From: Nocardia elegans NBRC 108235
GTDB lineage: Bacteria; Actinomycetota; Actinomycetes; Mycobacteriales; Mycobacteriaceae
Direction: 5' to 3'
Assembly: GCF_001612845.1 (NCBI RefSeq)
Contig: NZ_BDBF01000017.1
Span: forward strand, 1-64,000
Length of the DNA: 64,000 nt
Part shown: positions 25,531 to 33,550 of the stretch, piece after piece
Layout: the number at the start of each line of letters is the position of its first letter
Position numbering within the stretch: the stretch's first letter is position 1
Position numbers and translations under genes: made by a program
The notes under the pieces: model-generated
Seen by the model: only the letters and a program-made list of their open reading frames with translations
The model's database searches: none
What the model was told of the DNA's origin: nothing

Positions 25531-25848
25531 TGGGCGGCTGCTGTTTCAAATGCGCTGCCCCGCTTGACGTTTTGCCGGACGGAGTGCGGCTTCCCACAGC
25601 CGGGTAGCACCAGTTGCCTGAAACTTGTTCGTGTGGTTCACTTCCGGCAGAGATGTCAGTGGTGGGCGGTTGGCAGGTTCACGTGCGGGGGGAATGCAAT
25701 CTTTCCCGGGCCGGGAATCCGCGAGCGGCTCGCGGACCGCAGCAGGGTGCGGGCCGGACATCGATGAGGGACCAATGGAGACGGCCCCATCGGACGGCGT
25801 TCGTCGGTCGGTGGCAGTGGCCGAGCTCGGGAAAGGGATTGCGAGACA
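25531..25848 (+). promoter_or_regulatory. long leader/intergenic region upstream of the QPGVTTP-repeat protein
   Basis: No gene is recognised. Two neighbouring dyads lie mid-way: TTCCCGGGCCGGGAA (25703-25717) and CCGCGAG-CGG-CTCGCGG (25719-25735). They could fold in a 5' leader, since the downstream GTG start is about 115 nt further on. I compared the stretch with the ydaO/c-di-AMP riboswitch often found before actinobacterial cell-wall genes and found no match. Confidence 0.4.
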
Positions 25849-27030
25849 GTGAAACATCGTAAGCCGAGTCGGGCGCAGCGAGCGATGGCCACGACATCGT
25901 TGCCACTGGCCACCGCGGCCGCCGTGGCAACCATCCTCGCGTCGGGTACGGCGAGTGCCGCGCCGGCCGATCAGCCGAGCGTGCCGACCACTCCGGCGCA
26001 GCCGGGCGCCACCAACGAGGCCCCCGCGCAGGACAAAAACAACAACGGCCAGAGCCAGGACGCGCCGGGCACGCAGGAGAACGCCCCGCAGCAGAACGGC
26101 ACTCAGCAGAACGGGCCGCAGCAGAACAACAACCAGCAGAACGGGCCCCAGCAGAATGGGCCGCAGCGCAACGGCAATCCGCAGCCGGGCGTCACCACCC
26201 CCAATCAGCCGGGTGTCACCACGCCGAACCAGCCGGGCGTCACCACCCCGCAGCCGGGCGTCACGACCCCGAACCAGAACGCGCCGAAGCCGGACCAGAA
26301 CCTGGCCTCGCCGACGCAGCCGGGTGTGACCACCCCGCGTGTCGCGCCGCTGCCGGTGCCGGGTCAGGGCAGCCAGGTGCAGCCGGCCGTCGTTCCGGAC
26401 CAGCCCACCCCGAACGGTCAGGCCGACCAGCTGAAGCCGGGTCAGCAGTCGCCGGACCAGACCGTGGGCACCCCGAACAAGCCGCAGTCGCACGACGGCA
26501 GCATGGACACGCTGCGTAGCCAGCAGGGCAACTCGGCCCCTTCGCAGCAGGCGCAGTGGACCTCTCCGAGCCTGCAGTCCGCACCGGCCGCACCGGTCGT
26601 GCAGATGAACGGCCCGCACACCGAGGTCGGCGCCAACGTCGACGGCGGCGGGCTGCTGCCGGGCTACGTGGCCAACACCCACCACTTCAGCAACCTCGAC
26701 GGGTATGTCGGCACGGTCGGCTACAGCACTCCCAACGGGGTGGGCGACGCCGGTGTGTCGGTGGAGTTCGTCGAGGCGAACAAGGTCAAGATCACCTCGT
26801 ACACCCACGCCACCGGCTTCGACGATATGAAGTCCGAGAGCTACGTCGACACCACCCAGGCCAATGCGGCCAAGGCGGCCGTCGAGGGCTGGATCAAGCA
26901 GCAGCCGGGTGGCGCCGCGGCACTGGATGCGGCCGCTCAGATTGGTAGACTCCCGCAGGGTGATATCGCTCCGCAAACGGTGAATGTCGCTGGTGCGACC
27001 ACACAGTGGGGTGGCACGGTCCAGTACTGA
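25849..27030 (+). CDS. secreted Gln/Asn/Pro-rich repeat protein with conserved C-terminal domain
   Basis: A 393-residue exported protein of unknown function. A Sec-type signal peptide (basic start, hydrophobic core, ASGTASA-AP cleavage near residue 37) is followed by QQNGPQ-type repeats, then about five QPGVTTP units and a long disordered Gln/Pro stretch. The last about 125 residues (from GANVDGGGLLPGY) look folded and hold the likely functional domain. The GTG start has only a weak GGGA before it. The DNA of the repeats is a near-perfect tandem array. It precedes a membrane-anchored protein and is followed by a strong hairpin. Confidence 0.75.
   Translation: MKHRKPSRAQRAMATTSLPLATAAAVATILASGTASAAPADQPSVPTTPAQPGATNEAPAQDKNNNGQSQDAPGTQENAPQQNGTQQNGPQQNNNQQNGPQQNGPQRNGNPQPGVTTPNQPGVTTPNQPGVTTPQPGVTTPNQNAPKPDQNLASPTQPGVTTPRVAPLPVPGQGSQVQPAVVPDQPTPNGQADQLKPGQQSPDQTVGTPNKPQSHDGSMDTLRSQQGNSAPSQQAQWTSPSLQSAPAAPVVQMNGPHTEVGANVDGGGLLPGYVANTHHFSNLDGYVGTVGYSTPNGVGDAGVSVEFVEANKVKITSYTHATGFDDMKSESYVDTTQANAAKAAVEGWIKQQPGGAAALDAAAQIGRLPQGDIAPQTVNVAGATTQWGGTVQY
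26182..26336 (+). repeat. tandem coding repeats (QPGVTTP units)
   Basis: Five near-identical copies of CAGCCGGGCGTCACCACCCC, mostly 21-24 bp apart, encode QPGVTTP(N). They lie within the secreted protein gene and may vary in number between strains by slippage. Confidence 0.7.
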
Positions 27031-27056
27031 TCCGGTACTGATACAGACTGAATCGG

Positions 27057-27090
27057 CGCGTGGGGCGGTCGTTCGCGACCGCCCCACGCG
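27057..27090 (+). terminator. 15-bp perfect hairpin with TTCG loop
   Basis: CGCGTGGGGCGGTCG, loop TTCG, then the exact complement, located 27 nt after the repeat-protein stop. It ends about 24 nt before the next start codon, so it is either a terminator that isolates the two genes or an attenuator/processing site between them. No T run follows. Confidence 0.6.
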
Positions 27091-27111
27091 TGTGTCTCGG
27101 GGAAGGAACGG

Positions 27112-28287
27112 GTGATGGCCTCCGGCGACGATCAGGGCCGGGACGAAGGCGAGTCGGAATTCGGCCCGCCGGTTTCCGGATTCGGACCACCGCTGAACGA
27201 TTTCGGGCCGCCGACGGGTGAAACGGGTGCGGTCGGCTGGGCGCCGGTCGGAGAACCGGAACGTCCCACACTGGGCTGGCAGCCCGCCGATGCTCCCGCG
27301 ACGCCGTCCGTCCCGCCGCCGCCCGCGCAGTACCGCGCGCCGGATTCGACCGCGGCGCCCGAAACCGTTCGCCACTCGGCACCGGAGACGCCACGCGCGC
27401 CCGAAACCGTGCGGACGCCCGCGCCGGAAACCATGCGGACGCCCGCGCCCGAAACCCGCCGCGTTCCCGAGCCGCCGCACGGCACGGACGCGGCACGCGC
27501 CCCGGAGACGGTGCGCTACCCCGACGCCGGCGGTGCCGACGCGGACCGCGGAACCTGGTGGCGCGCAGACGATTCCGGCTTCCCGCCCACTCCGCCGCGC
27601 GAAACCACAGGCTCGCTGTGGGACGACGACGAACTGGCGAAGAAGCTCACGGTGCCGCGCGGTGGCGCCGAGCAGAAATCGGGTTCGGGCTCGTTGTGGG
27701 ACGACGACGAGCTGGCCAAGAAGCTCGCGCCGTCGCGGCCGGTGCCCGGACCGGAACCCGCCGAGGCCGGTCGCAACAAGACGGTCCTGATCGGCGGCGT
27801 CGGCGCGGCGGTCGTGCTGATCGTGGCGTTGATCGTGGTTGTCGTCTTCGCCACGAGCGGTGGTGGCGACAAGTCCGACAATGCGCAGGCCGGTGGTGCG
27901 ACCAATGCAGCCGACGGCACCGGCTGCCAGGCCCGCACCGAGGGCAATCTGGTCTACGGCAACGGACCCGGCGACACCTCGAGCGGTGCGAACGCAATCT
28001 TCGGCTACCAGCACGCGTATTACACCGATCGCAATGCCGAGAAGGCGCACACCTTCATCGCTCCTGGGGCGAACGTGCAGGCCCCGCCGGACCTGCAGAA
28101 GACCATCGACGAGCACATCCCGAAGGGCACGACGTACTGCCTGCGGATCGCGACGACCGCGCCCAACCAGTTCAACGTCGAGGTCTCGGAGTTCCACCCC
28201 GACGGTACGAAGTCGTTGTATCTGGAGGTCATCACGACCGTGAATCAGGGAGGCCGGAACCTCATCCAACTGATCCAATCGTTCTAA
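27112..28287 (+). CDS. membrane-anchored protein with twin SLWDDDELAKKL motifs
   Basis: A 391-residue protein of unknown function. The N-terminal about 220 residues are cytoplasmic and disordered, with APETVR-type repeats and two copies of GSLWDDDELAKKL 26 residues apart. One transmembrane helix follows (about residues 226-250, VLIGGVGAAVVLIVALIVVVVF), then an extracytoplasmic domain of about 130 residues with two cysteines (GTGCQAR and TTYCLRI). A GTG and an ATG are adjacent after GGGGAAGGA; either may be used. The twin motif looks like a docking peptide for a cytoplasmic partner, which is inference. Confidence 0.72.
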   Translation: MMASGDDQGRDEGESEFGPPVSGFGPPLNDFGPPTGETGAVGWAPVGEPERPTLGWQPADAPATPSVPPPPAQYRAPDSTAAPETVRHSAPETPRAPETVRTPAPETMRTPAPETRRVPEPPHGTDAARAPETVRYPDAGGADADRGTWWRADDSGFPPTPPRETTGSLWDDDELAKKLTVPRGGAEQKSGSGSLWDDDELAKKLAPSRPVPGPEPAEAGRNKTVLIGGVGAAVVLIVALIVVVVFATSGGGDKSDNAQAGGATNAADGTGCQARTEGNLVYGNGPGDTSSGANAIFGYQHAYYTDRNAEKAHTFIAPGANVQAPPDLQKTIDEHIPKGTTYCLRIATTAPNQFNVEVSEFHPDGTKSLYLEVITTVNQGGRNLIQLIQSF

Positions 28288-28291
28288 ATCT

Positions 28292-28321
28292 CACAATATG
28301 AGAATCTGAGTTCATATTGTG
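28292..28321. promoter_or_regulatory. perfect 10-10-10 operator upstream of the aminotransferase
   Basis: CACAATATGA and TCATATTGTG form a perfect 10-bp inverted repeat with a 10-nt centre, in strikingly AT-rich sequence for this genome. It starts 4 bp after the preceding stop and lies 50-80 bp before the aminotransferase ATG, so it is a probable regulator site over that promoter. Confidence 0.65.
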
Positions 28322-28372
28322 GACGCCGCTGTGCGAAAGTGGAGGTACCACCCCTTTCGCTCGGAGGTCTCC

Positions 28373-29548
28373 ATGTCGCCGCATACTCCACCCCTGTCCC
28401 GTCGGCTGGACGGTCTGCAGAGTTCGGCGATTCGGGATCTGCTCAAGCTGACCTCCCGGCCGGACATCGTCAGCCTGGCCGGGGGCCTGCCCGACGAACA
28501 GCTGATGCCGCGCGATGCCATCGCCCGCGCCGCGGAGTCGGCGCTGGCCGACCCGTCCCGGTTGCAGTACACCGAGTCCGCGGGTTGGGGGCCGCTGCGT
28601 GAAGTGCTCGCCTCGCGGGAGTCGGTGCGACTCGGCCGGTCAGTGCCGGTGGAGGAGATCTTCGTCACGCACGGTTCGCAGCAGGCTCTCTCGCTGCTGG
28701 GTGAGGTCCTGCTGGATCCGGGCGCTCTCGTGGTGGTCGAGGATCCGGCCTACGTCGGTGCGTTGCAGGTGTTCCGCGCGGCGGGGGCGCGGATCGTGGC
28801 GATTCCGCTGGATTCCGACGGTATGCGTGTCGACGCGCTGGCCGAGCTGCTCGAGCGCGGCGAGCGCCCCGCGTTGGTGCATACGGTGAGCAATTTCCAC
28901 AATCCGCGGGGTGTGACGCTGAGCCCGCAGCGTCGTCGCGAACTGGCGGCGCTGGCCGAACGCTACGGCTTCTGGGTGGTCGAGGACGATCCGTACGGCG
29001 AGCTCTGGTTCGATCGCCCCGCGCCGCAGGCCGTTGCCTCCTACTCGCCCAACGTGATCCGGCTGTCGAGCGCCTCGAAGATCCTGGCGCCGACACTGCG
29101 GGTGGGCTGGATGATCGCCCCGAACGCGGTGTGCCGTGGCGTGGAATTGCTGAAGCAGGGCGCCGATCTCTGCGGTTCGGCGCTCACCCAGCAGATCGCC
29201 GCGGACCTGCTGGCCGACGAGCCGTGGCTGGGCGCACACCTGGACAAGGTGCGCGGCATCTACGGCGAGCGTGCCACCGCCCTGGTGAACGCGGTTCGCA
29301 CCCGTTTCGGCGACCGGGTGGTGAGCACCGACGCCGCCGGCGGCATGTTCGTGTGGCTCGACTTCACCGACGGCACCGATACCGTCGAACTGCTTCCACA
29401 CGCGATCGACCACGGCGTGGCCTACGTCCCGGGCTCCGCCTTCGCGGTCTCGCAGCCCTACCGTGGCTCGATGCGCCTGTGTTTCACCACGTCGGATGCG
29501 GCGACGTTGGAGCATGCGGTCGACCGGCTCTTCGCCGCCGCAGAGTGA
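28373..29548 (+). CDS. PLP-dependent aminotransferase (2-aminoadipate/aromatic type, class I)
   Basis: A 391-residue fold-type I aminotransferase. SLAGGLPDE near the N-terminus is typical of the LysN/ARO8/KAT-like subgroup, VVEDDPYGELWF holds the PLP-ring contact, and the Schiff-base lysine is in SSASKILAPTLRVGW. There is no N-terminal GntR domain, so it is an enzyme and not a MocR regulator. The ATG with GGAGG 6 nt upstream is preferred over an earlier in-frame start. The preceding dyad suggests control by a separate factor. Substrate is undecided. Confidence 0.85.
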   Translation: MSPHTPPLSRRLDGLQSSAIRDLLKLTSRPDIVSLAGGLPDEQLMPRDAIARAAESALADPSRLQYTESAGWGPLREVLASRESVRLGRSVPVEEIFVTHGSQQALSLLGEVLLDPGALVVVEDPAYVGALQVFRAAGARIVAIPLDSDGMRVDALAELLERGERPALVHTVSNFHNPRGVTLSPQRRRELAALAERYGFWVVEDDPYGELWFDRPAPQAVASYSPNVIRLSSASKILAPTLRVGWMIAPNAVCRGVELLKQGADLCGSALTQQIAADLLADEPWLGAHLDKVRGIYGERATALVNAVRTRFGDRVVSTDAAGGMFVWLDFTDGTDTVELLPHAIDHGVAYVPGSAFAVSQPYRGSMRLCFTTSDAATLEHAVDRLFAAAE

Positions 29549-29571
29549 TCCGTTACCTCGATTACGCACTA

Positions 29572-29600
29572 GCGCAATAGTTTTCGCAATTGCGCAGTAG
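29572..29600. promoter_or_regulatory. palindrome and direct repeat upstream of the small secreted protein
   Basis: The palindrome CGCAATTGCG (29585-29594) lies between two near-identical GCGCAATAG/GCGCAGTAG nonamers 20 bp apart, about two helical turns. It lies 50-75 bp before the start of the small secreted protein gene and just after the aminotransferase stop. Confidence 0.4.
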
Positions 29601-29648
29601 TTGATCTTGCCGTTACGATCCATGTGGACTCAAGGGAGGGAGAATGTG

Positions 29649-29819
29649 ATGTCCGCAAAGGTTGGTTTCGGGGTAGCGATTGTCGTATCACTCATCGGGT
29701 TCGCGCCGAGCGTGGCAGCGGCAAGTGGTCCTTGTCAGCCAGGTGTATCGACAAACTGCACGTCGACACCGCCGCCGCCGCAGTGTCAGCCTGGAGTGTC
29801 GACGAGATGCCCGCGGTGA
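29649..29819 (+). CDS. small secreted protein with two CQPGVST.C motifs
   Basis: A 56-residue protein of unknown function. A signal peptide (KVGFGVAIVVSLIGFAPSVAAA) takes up the first about 25 residues. The mature part is about 30 residues with CQPGVSTNC and CQPGVSTRC separated by a Pro-rich spacer, giving four cysteines. GGGAGGGAG precedes the start; a GTG one codon earlier is also possible. The QPGV(S/T)T core recalls the repeat of the secreted protein encoded about 3.5 kb upstream. Confidence 0.65.
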   Translation: MSAKVGFGVAIVVSLIGFAPSVAAASGPCQPGVSTNCTSTPPPPQCQPGVSTRCPR

Positions 29820-29860
29820 CTGGTAGTGCGTCACGGTAGCGTCGACGGTCAATGACACTA

Positions 29861-29889
29861 CGGGTGGGCTGGCTTACTCAGCCCACCCG
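29861..29889 (-). terminator. hairpin overlapping the glpK stop codon
   Basis: CGGGTGGGCT and AGCCCACCCG form a perfect 10-bp stem with a 9-nt loop that contains the glpK TAA. It lies between convergent genes. There is no T run on either side, so termination efficiency is uncertain. Confidence 0.5.
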
Positions 29890-31373
29890 TAGGTGCGTTC
29901 GACGGCCTTGTTCCACTCTGCGTAGAGGCGTTCGCGGTCGGTGTCGGACATGGTCGGCTGCCATACCTTGTCCTCGGACCAGTTGGCGCGGATGTCGTCG
30001 GTTCCGGACCAGTAACCGACGGCCAAGCCGGCCGCGTAGGCGGCGCCGAGCGCGGTTGTCTCGGTGATCACCGGCCGCACCACCGGCACATCCAGGATGT
30101 CGGCCTGGAATTGCATGAGCAGTTCGTTGGTCACCATGCCGCCGTCGACCTTGAGGGTGGTCAGTTCGACGCCGAGATTCTCCGCCTGGGCGTCGGCGCG
30201 CATCGCGTCGATCACCTCGCGGGTCTGAAATGCGGTGGCCTCCAAGACCGCTCGGGCCAGATGCGCCTTCGTGACGAAACGGGTGAGTCCGCTGATCACG
30301 CCGCGCGCGTCCGGCCGCCACCGCGGTGCGAACAGACCCGAGAAGGCGGGAACGATGTAGGTGCCGCCGTTGTCGTCGACACTGCGGGCCAGCGGTTCGA
30401 TCTCGGCCGCGGATTCGACGATGCCGAGGTTGTCGCGCAACCACTGCACCAGGGATCCGGTCACCGCGATGGAACCCTCCAGCGCGTACACCGCGGGCTG
30501 GTCGCCGAGCCGGTAGCAGACCGTGGTCAGCAGGCCGTGCTTGCTGAATACCGGAGTGGTACCGGTGTTGAGCAGCATGAAATTGCCGGTTCCGTAGGTG
30601 TTCTTCGCCTCGCCCGGCGACAGGCACGCCTGCCCGAAGGTCGCGGCCTGCTGATCGCCCAGGATGCCGGCCACCGGAACCCCGGCGAGCGGTCCGGCGG
30701 AGATCTCGGCATACACCTCCGAGGAGCTGTGGATCTGCGGCAGCATCGAGACGGGGATGCCGAACTCCGCGCAGATCTGCGAATCCCATTGCAACGTCTC
30801 GAGATTCATCAGCATCGTGCGGGAGGCGTTGGTGACGTCGGTGAGGTGGCGGCCGGTCAGCTTCCACAGGATCCAGCTGTCCATGGTGCCGAAGCACAAA
30901 TCCCCGGCCTCCGCGCGGGCGCGCACCCCCTCGACGTTGTCGAGGATCCAGCGCAGCTTGGGGCCGGCGAAATACGTGCTGAGCGGCAGTCCGGTCCGGT
31001 CGGCGTAGCGCGCGGGACCGACGTCGCCGGCCAGCTCGTCGCACAGCGCCGCGGTGCGGGTGTCCTGCCAGACGATGGCGTTGGCCACCGGCTTCCCGGT
31101 GGCACGCTCCCAGACCAGGGTGGTTTCGCGCTGGTTGGTGACGCCGACCGCGGCGATGTCCCCGGCGCCGATCCCGGCGTCCTCCAGGGCGGCGCCGATC
31201 ACGAATTCGGTGTTGCGCCAGATGGTTTCGGCATCGTGCTCGACCCAGCCCGGCCGTGGGAACAACTGCTCGTGCTCACGCTGCCCGAGGCCGGCGATGC
31301 GGCCGGAGCGGTCGAACACGATGCACCGGCTCGAGGTTGTCCCCTGATCGATGGCGGCCACGAAGCGTCGCAT
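29874..31373 (-). CDS. glpK: glycerol kinase
   Basis: Phosphorylates glycerol to sn-glycerol-3-phosphate. The 499-residue protein has the N-terminal phosphate loop [10 protein letters not shown], the [14 protein letters not shown] glycerol-binding segment, and the FGGY-kinase ATP-site element [18 protein letters not shown]. The length matches the family. It is divergent from glpD, which oxidises its product, with about 130 bp between. TAGCCT lies 6 nt before the ATG. Confidence 0.96.
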   Translation of the reverse strand: MRRFVAAIDQGTTSSRCIVFDRSGRIAGLGQREHEQLFPRPGWVEHDAETIWRNTEFVIGAALEDAGIGAGDIAAVGVTNQRETTLVWERATGKPVANAIVWQDTRTAALCDELAGDVGPARYADRTGLPLSTYFAGPKLRWILDNVEGVRARAEAGDLCFGTMDSWILWKLTGRHLTDVTNASRTMLMNLETLQWDSQICAEFGIPVSMLPQIHSSSEVYAEISAGPLAGVPVAGILGDQQAATFGQACLSPGEAKNTYGTGNFMLLNTGTTPVFSKHGLLTTVCYRLGDQPAVYALEGSIAVTGSLVQWLRDNLGIVESAAEIEPLARSVDDNGGTYIVPAFSGLFAPRWRPDARGVISGLTRFVTKAHLARAVLEATAFQTREVIDAMRADAQAENLGVELTTLKVDGGMVTNELLMQFQADILDVPVVRPVITETTALGAAYAAGLAVGYWSGTDDIRANWSEDKVWQPTMSDTDRERLYAEWNKAVERTYGWAE

Positions 31374-31379
31374 CCGTGC

Positions 31380-31385
31380 AGGCTA
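31380..31385 (-). promoter_or_regulatory. -10 box (TAGCCT) of glpK, leaderless type
   Basis: TAGCCT on the minus strand, 6 nt from the glpK ATG. Confidence 0.5.
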
Positions 31386-31505
31386 CTAAACGTCGCACGC
31401 GCCGCGCATCACATCGCCGCGGGCCCGGCGGTGGACTAGGGTAGTAGCGATTACCGACGGGTAACGCAGGACGATCCCACCGAACAGTGCGGAGGAAGTC
31501 GAGCG

Positions 31506-33254
31506 ATGAACGAGAAATCACACGGTCAGCACACCGGCGAACTGGGGCCCGAGCAGCGGGAGGCCAGCTGGGAAAGCTTGGGCGCCAAGCATTTCGACGT
31601 CATCGTGGTCGGTGGCGGGGTCGTCGGCGCGGGCATCGCCCTCGATGCCGCCACGCGGGGCCTGGAAGTGGCCCTGGTGGAGGCGCGCGATCTGGCCTCG
31701 GGCACGTCGAGCCGTTCGTCGAAGATGTTCCACGGCGGCCTGCGCTACCTCGAGCAGCTGGAATTCGGGCTGGTCCGGGAGGCGCTGCGGGAACGTGAGC
31801 TCAGCCTGAAGACACTGGCCCCGCATCTGGTGAAACCGCTGCGGTTCCTCTACCCGCTGACCAACCGCGGCTGGGAGCGGCCCTACGTCGCCTCGGGACT
31901 CGTGCTCTACGACACCATGGGCGGCGCGAAATCCGTTCCGGGACAACATCATGTGACCCGGTCCGGCGCGCTGCGCCTGGCGCCGGGGGTGCGCCGGGAC
32001 GCGCTGATCGGCGGGGTCACCTACTACGACACCGTGGTCGACGACGCCCGCCACACCATGACGGTGGCCCGGACCGCCGCCCACTACGGCGCGGTGATCC
32101 GCACATCGACCCAGGTCGTGGACTTCCTGCGGGAGGCCGACCGGGTGGTCGGAGTGAAGGTGCGCGACAGCGAGGACGGGCGCACCACCGAGGTCCGCGG
32201 ACATGTCGTGATCAACGCGACGGGCGTGTGGACCGACGAATTGCAGGCGCTGTCGCATGTTCGCGGCCGATTCCATGTGCGCGCGTCCAAGGGCGTGCAC
32301 ATCGTGGTCCCGCGCGATCGGATCGCCAGCGACGCCGCGCTGATTCTGCGCACCAAGACCTCGGTGCTGTTCGTGATTCCGTGGGGCAGCAATCACTGGA
32401 TCATCGGCACCACCGATACCGACTGGAATCTGGACCTGGCCCATCCGGCCGCCACCAAGGCCGATATCGACTATCTGCTCGAACGGATCAACGAGGTGCT
32501 CGTCACCCCGCTCACCCATGACGATATCCAGGGGGTGTATGCGGGGCTGCGGCCGCTGCTGGCCGGGGAGAGCGACGAGACGTCCAAGCTGTCGCGCGAG
32601 CACGCGGTGGCGCAGATCGCGCCCGGTCTGGTCGCCATCGCGGGCGGTAAGTACACCACCTACCGGGTGATGGCCTACGACGCGGTGGATATCGCCGTTC
32701 ACGACATTCCCCAGCGGGTGTCGTCCTCGATCACCGACAAGGTGCCGCTGCTCGGCGCCGACGGTTACTTCGCTCTGCTCAACCAGACGCCGCAGCTGGC
32801 GCAGACCTACGGTGTGCACCCCTATCGGATCGAACATCTGCTCAACCGCTACGGCGCCCTGATCACCGACGTACTCGATCTGGCCGAGGGCAAACCCGAA
32901 CTGCTGCAGCCGATCACGGACGCGCCCAGCTACCTGCGGGTGGAGGCGGTCTACGCGGCGGCCGCCGAGGGGGCGCTGCATCTGGACGACATCCTGGCCC
33001 GGCGCACCCGGATCTCCATCGAGTTCTCCCACCGCGGCACCGAATGCGCCGACGAGGTGGCGCGGCTGGTGGCGCCGGTGCTGGGCTGGGACGAGGAGCA
33101 GATCCGGCGTGAGGTCGTTACGTACAACGCCCGGGTGGACGCCGAGATCCGCTCGCAGACCCAGCCCGACGACGTCTCGGCCGACGCCCTGCGCGCCGCC
33201 GCGCCGGAACCTCGTCCGGAGATTCTGGAACCGGTGCCGCTTCCGCAGGGATAG
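31506..33254 (+). CDS. glpD: aerobic glycerol-3-phosphate dehydrogenase
   Basis: A membrane-associated FAD enzyme oxidising glycerol-3-phosphate to dihydroxyacetone phosphate and feeding the quinone pool. The 582 residues show GGGVVGAGIALDAATRG for FAD, SSRSSKMFHGGLRYLE and GTTDTDW, and a C-terminal helical domain, as in GlpD2 of mycobacteria. The ATG follows GGAGGAAG. It forms a divergent glycerol module with glpK. Confidence 0.95.
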   Translation: MNEKSHGQHTGELGPEQREASWESLGAKHFDVIVVGGGVVGAGIALDAATRGLEVALVEARDLASGTSSRSSKMFHGGLRYLEQLEFGLVREALRERELSLKTLAPHLVKPLRFLYPLTNRGWERPYVASGLVLYDTMGGAKSVPGQHHVTRSGALRLAPGVRRDALIGGVTYYDTVVDDARHTMTVARTAAHYGAVIRTSTQVVDFLREADRVVGVKVRDSEDGRTTEVRGHVVINATGVWTDELQALSHVRGRFHVRASKGVHIVVPRDRIASDAALILRTKTSVLFVIPWGSNHWIIGTTDTDWNLDLAHPAATKADIDYLLERINEVLVTPLTHDDIQGVYAGLRPLLAGESDETSKLSREHAVAQIAPGLVAIAGGKYTTYRVMAYDAVDIAVHDIPQRVSSSITDKVPLLGADGYFALLNQTPQLAQTYGVHPYRIEHLLNRYGALITDVLDLAEGKPELLQPITDAPSYLRVEAVYAAAAEGALHLDDILARRTRISIEFSHRGTECADEVARLVAPVLGWDEEQIRREVVTYNARVDAEIRSQTQPDDVSADALRAAAPEPRPEILEPVPLPQG

Positions 33255-33257
33255 CGG

Positions 33258-33431
33258 TCAGGGCGCGGTCGCCGTGGGCGCCGAAGTGTGACCGGAACGC
33301 ACAGGGCCCGTACTCGCCGAGTGCTGCAGGGCATAGGTGAACAGCACCGTGGCCGCGATGGCGATGGCGGTGATCAGCAGCTGGGTGACGAGCCGTGTGC
33401 TACGACGCATCGCGGTGCTCGCATATGCCAT
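33258..33431 (-). CDS. 57-residue single-pass membrane microprotein
   Basis: A short reading frame encoding MAYASTAMRRSTRLVTQLLI at its start, then a hydrophobic stretch (TAIAIAATVLFTYAL) and a polar Thr/Ser/Pro tail. Two arginines before the helix suggest an N-in topology. GGGAAGCAGGGC precedes the ATG. The stop lies 3 bp from the convergent glpD stop. Function is unknown; the frame is short, and support comes from its clean membrane-protein layout and its filling of an otherwise empty gap. Confidence 0.5.
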   Translation of the reverse strand: MAYASTAMRRSTRLVTQLLITAIAIAATVLFTYALQHSASTGPVRSGHTSAPTATAP

Positions 33432-33550
33432 CTGCCCTGCTTCCCGACCGGTGACGATCTGTGTCGCCCTTATGTCGCGCTCACGCTCCGAAACGTTAGC
33501 GGCCGAAGGAAATGCAGCTATCGATCAGCAAATATTGCGCTTCGTCGCGG

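Noticed and set aside
25531..25848. Possible ydaO (c-di-AMP) riboswitch before a cell-wall-type gene
   Set aside because: The conserved ydaO sequence blocks were looked for and not found; only two simple dyads are visible.
26182..26336. Tandem 21-24 bp repeats considered as a CRISPR-like array
   Set aside because: The units are in frame, encode QPGVTTP, and have no spacers of unique sequence; no cas genes are present.
25546..28278. 910-codon minus-strand open frame opposite the secreted and membrane-anchored genes
   Set aside because: It mirrors two plus-strand genes with signal peptide and membrane segments, and its own translation is Arg/Gly/Leu-rich with no domain; a GC-bias artefact.
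30111..31439. 442-codon plus-strand frame opposite glpK
   Set aside because: Antisense of a gene with intact glycerol kinase motifs; no domain in the plus-strand translation.
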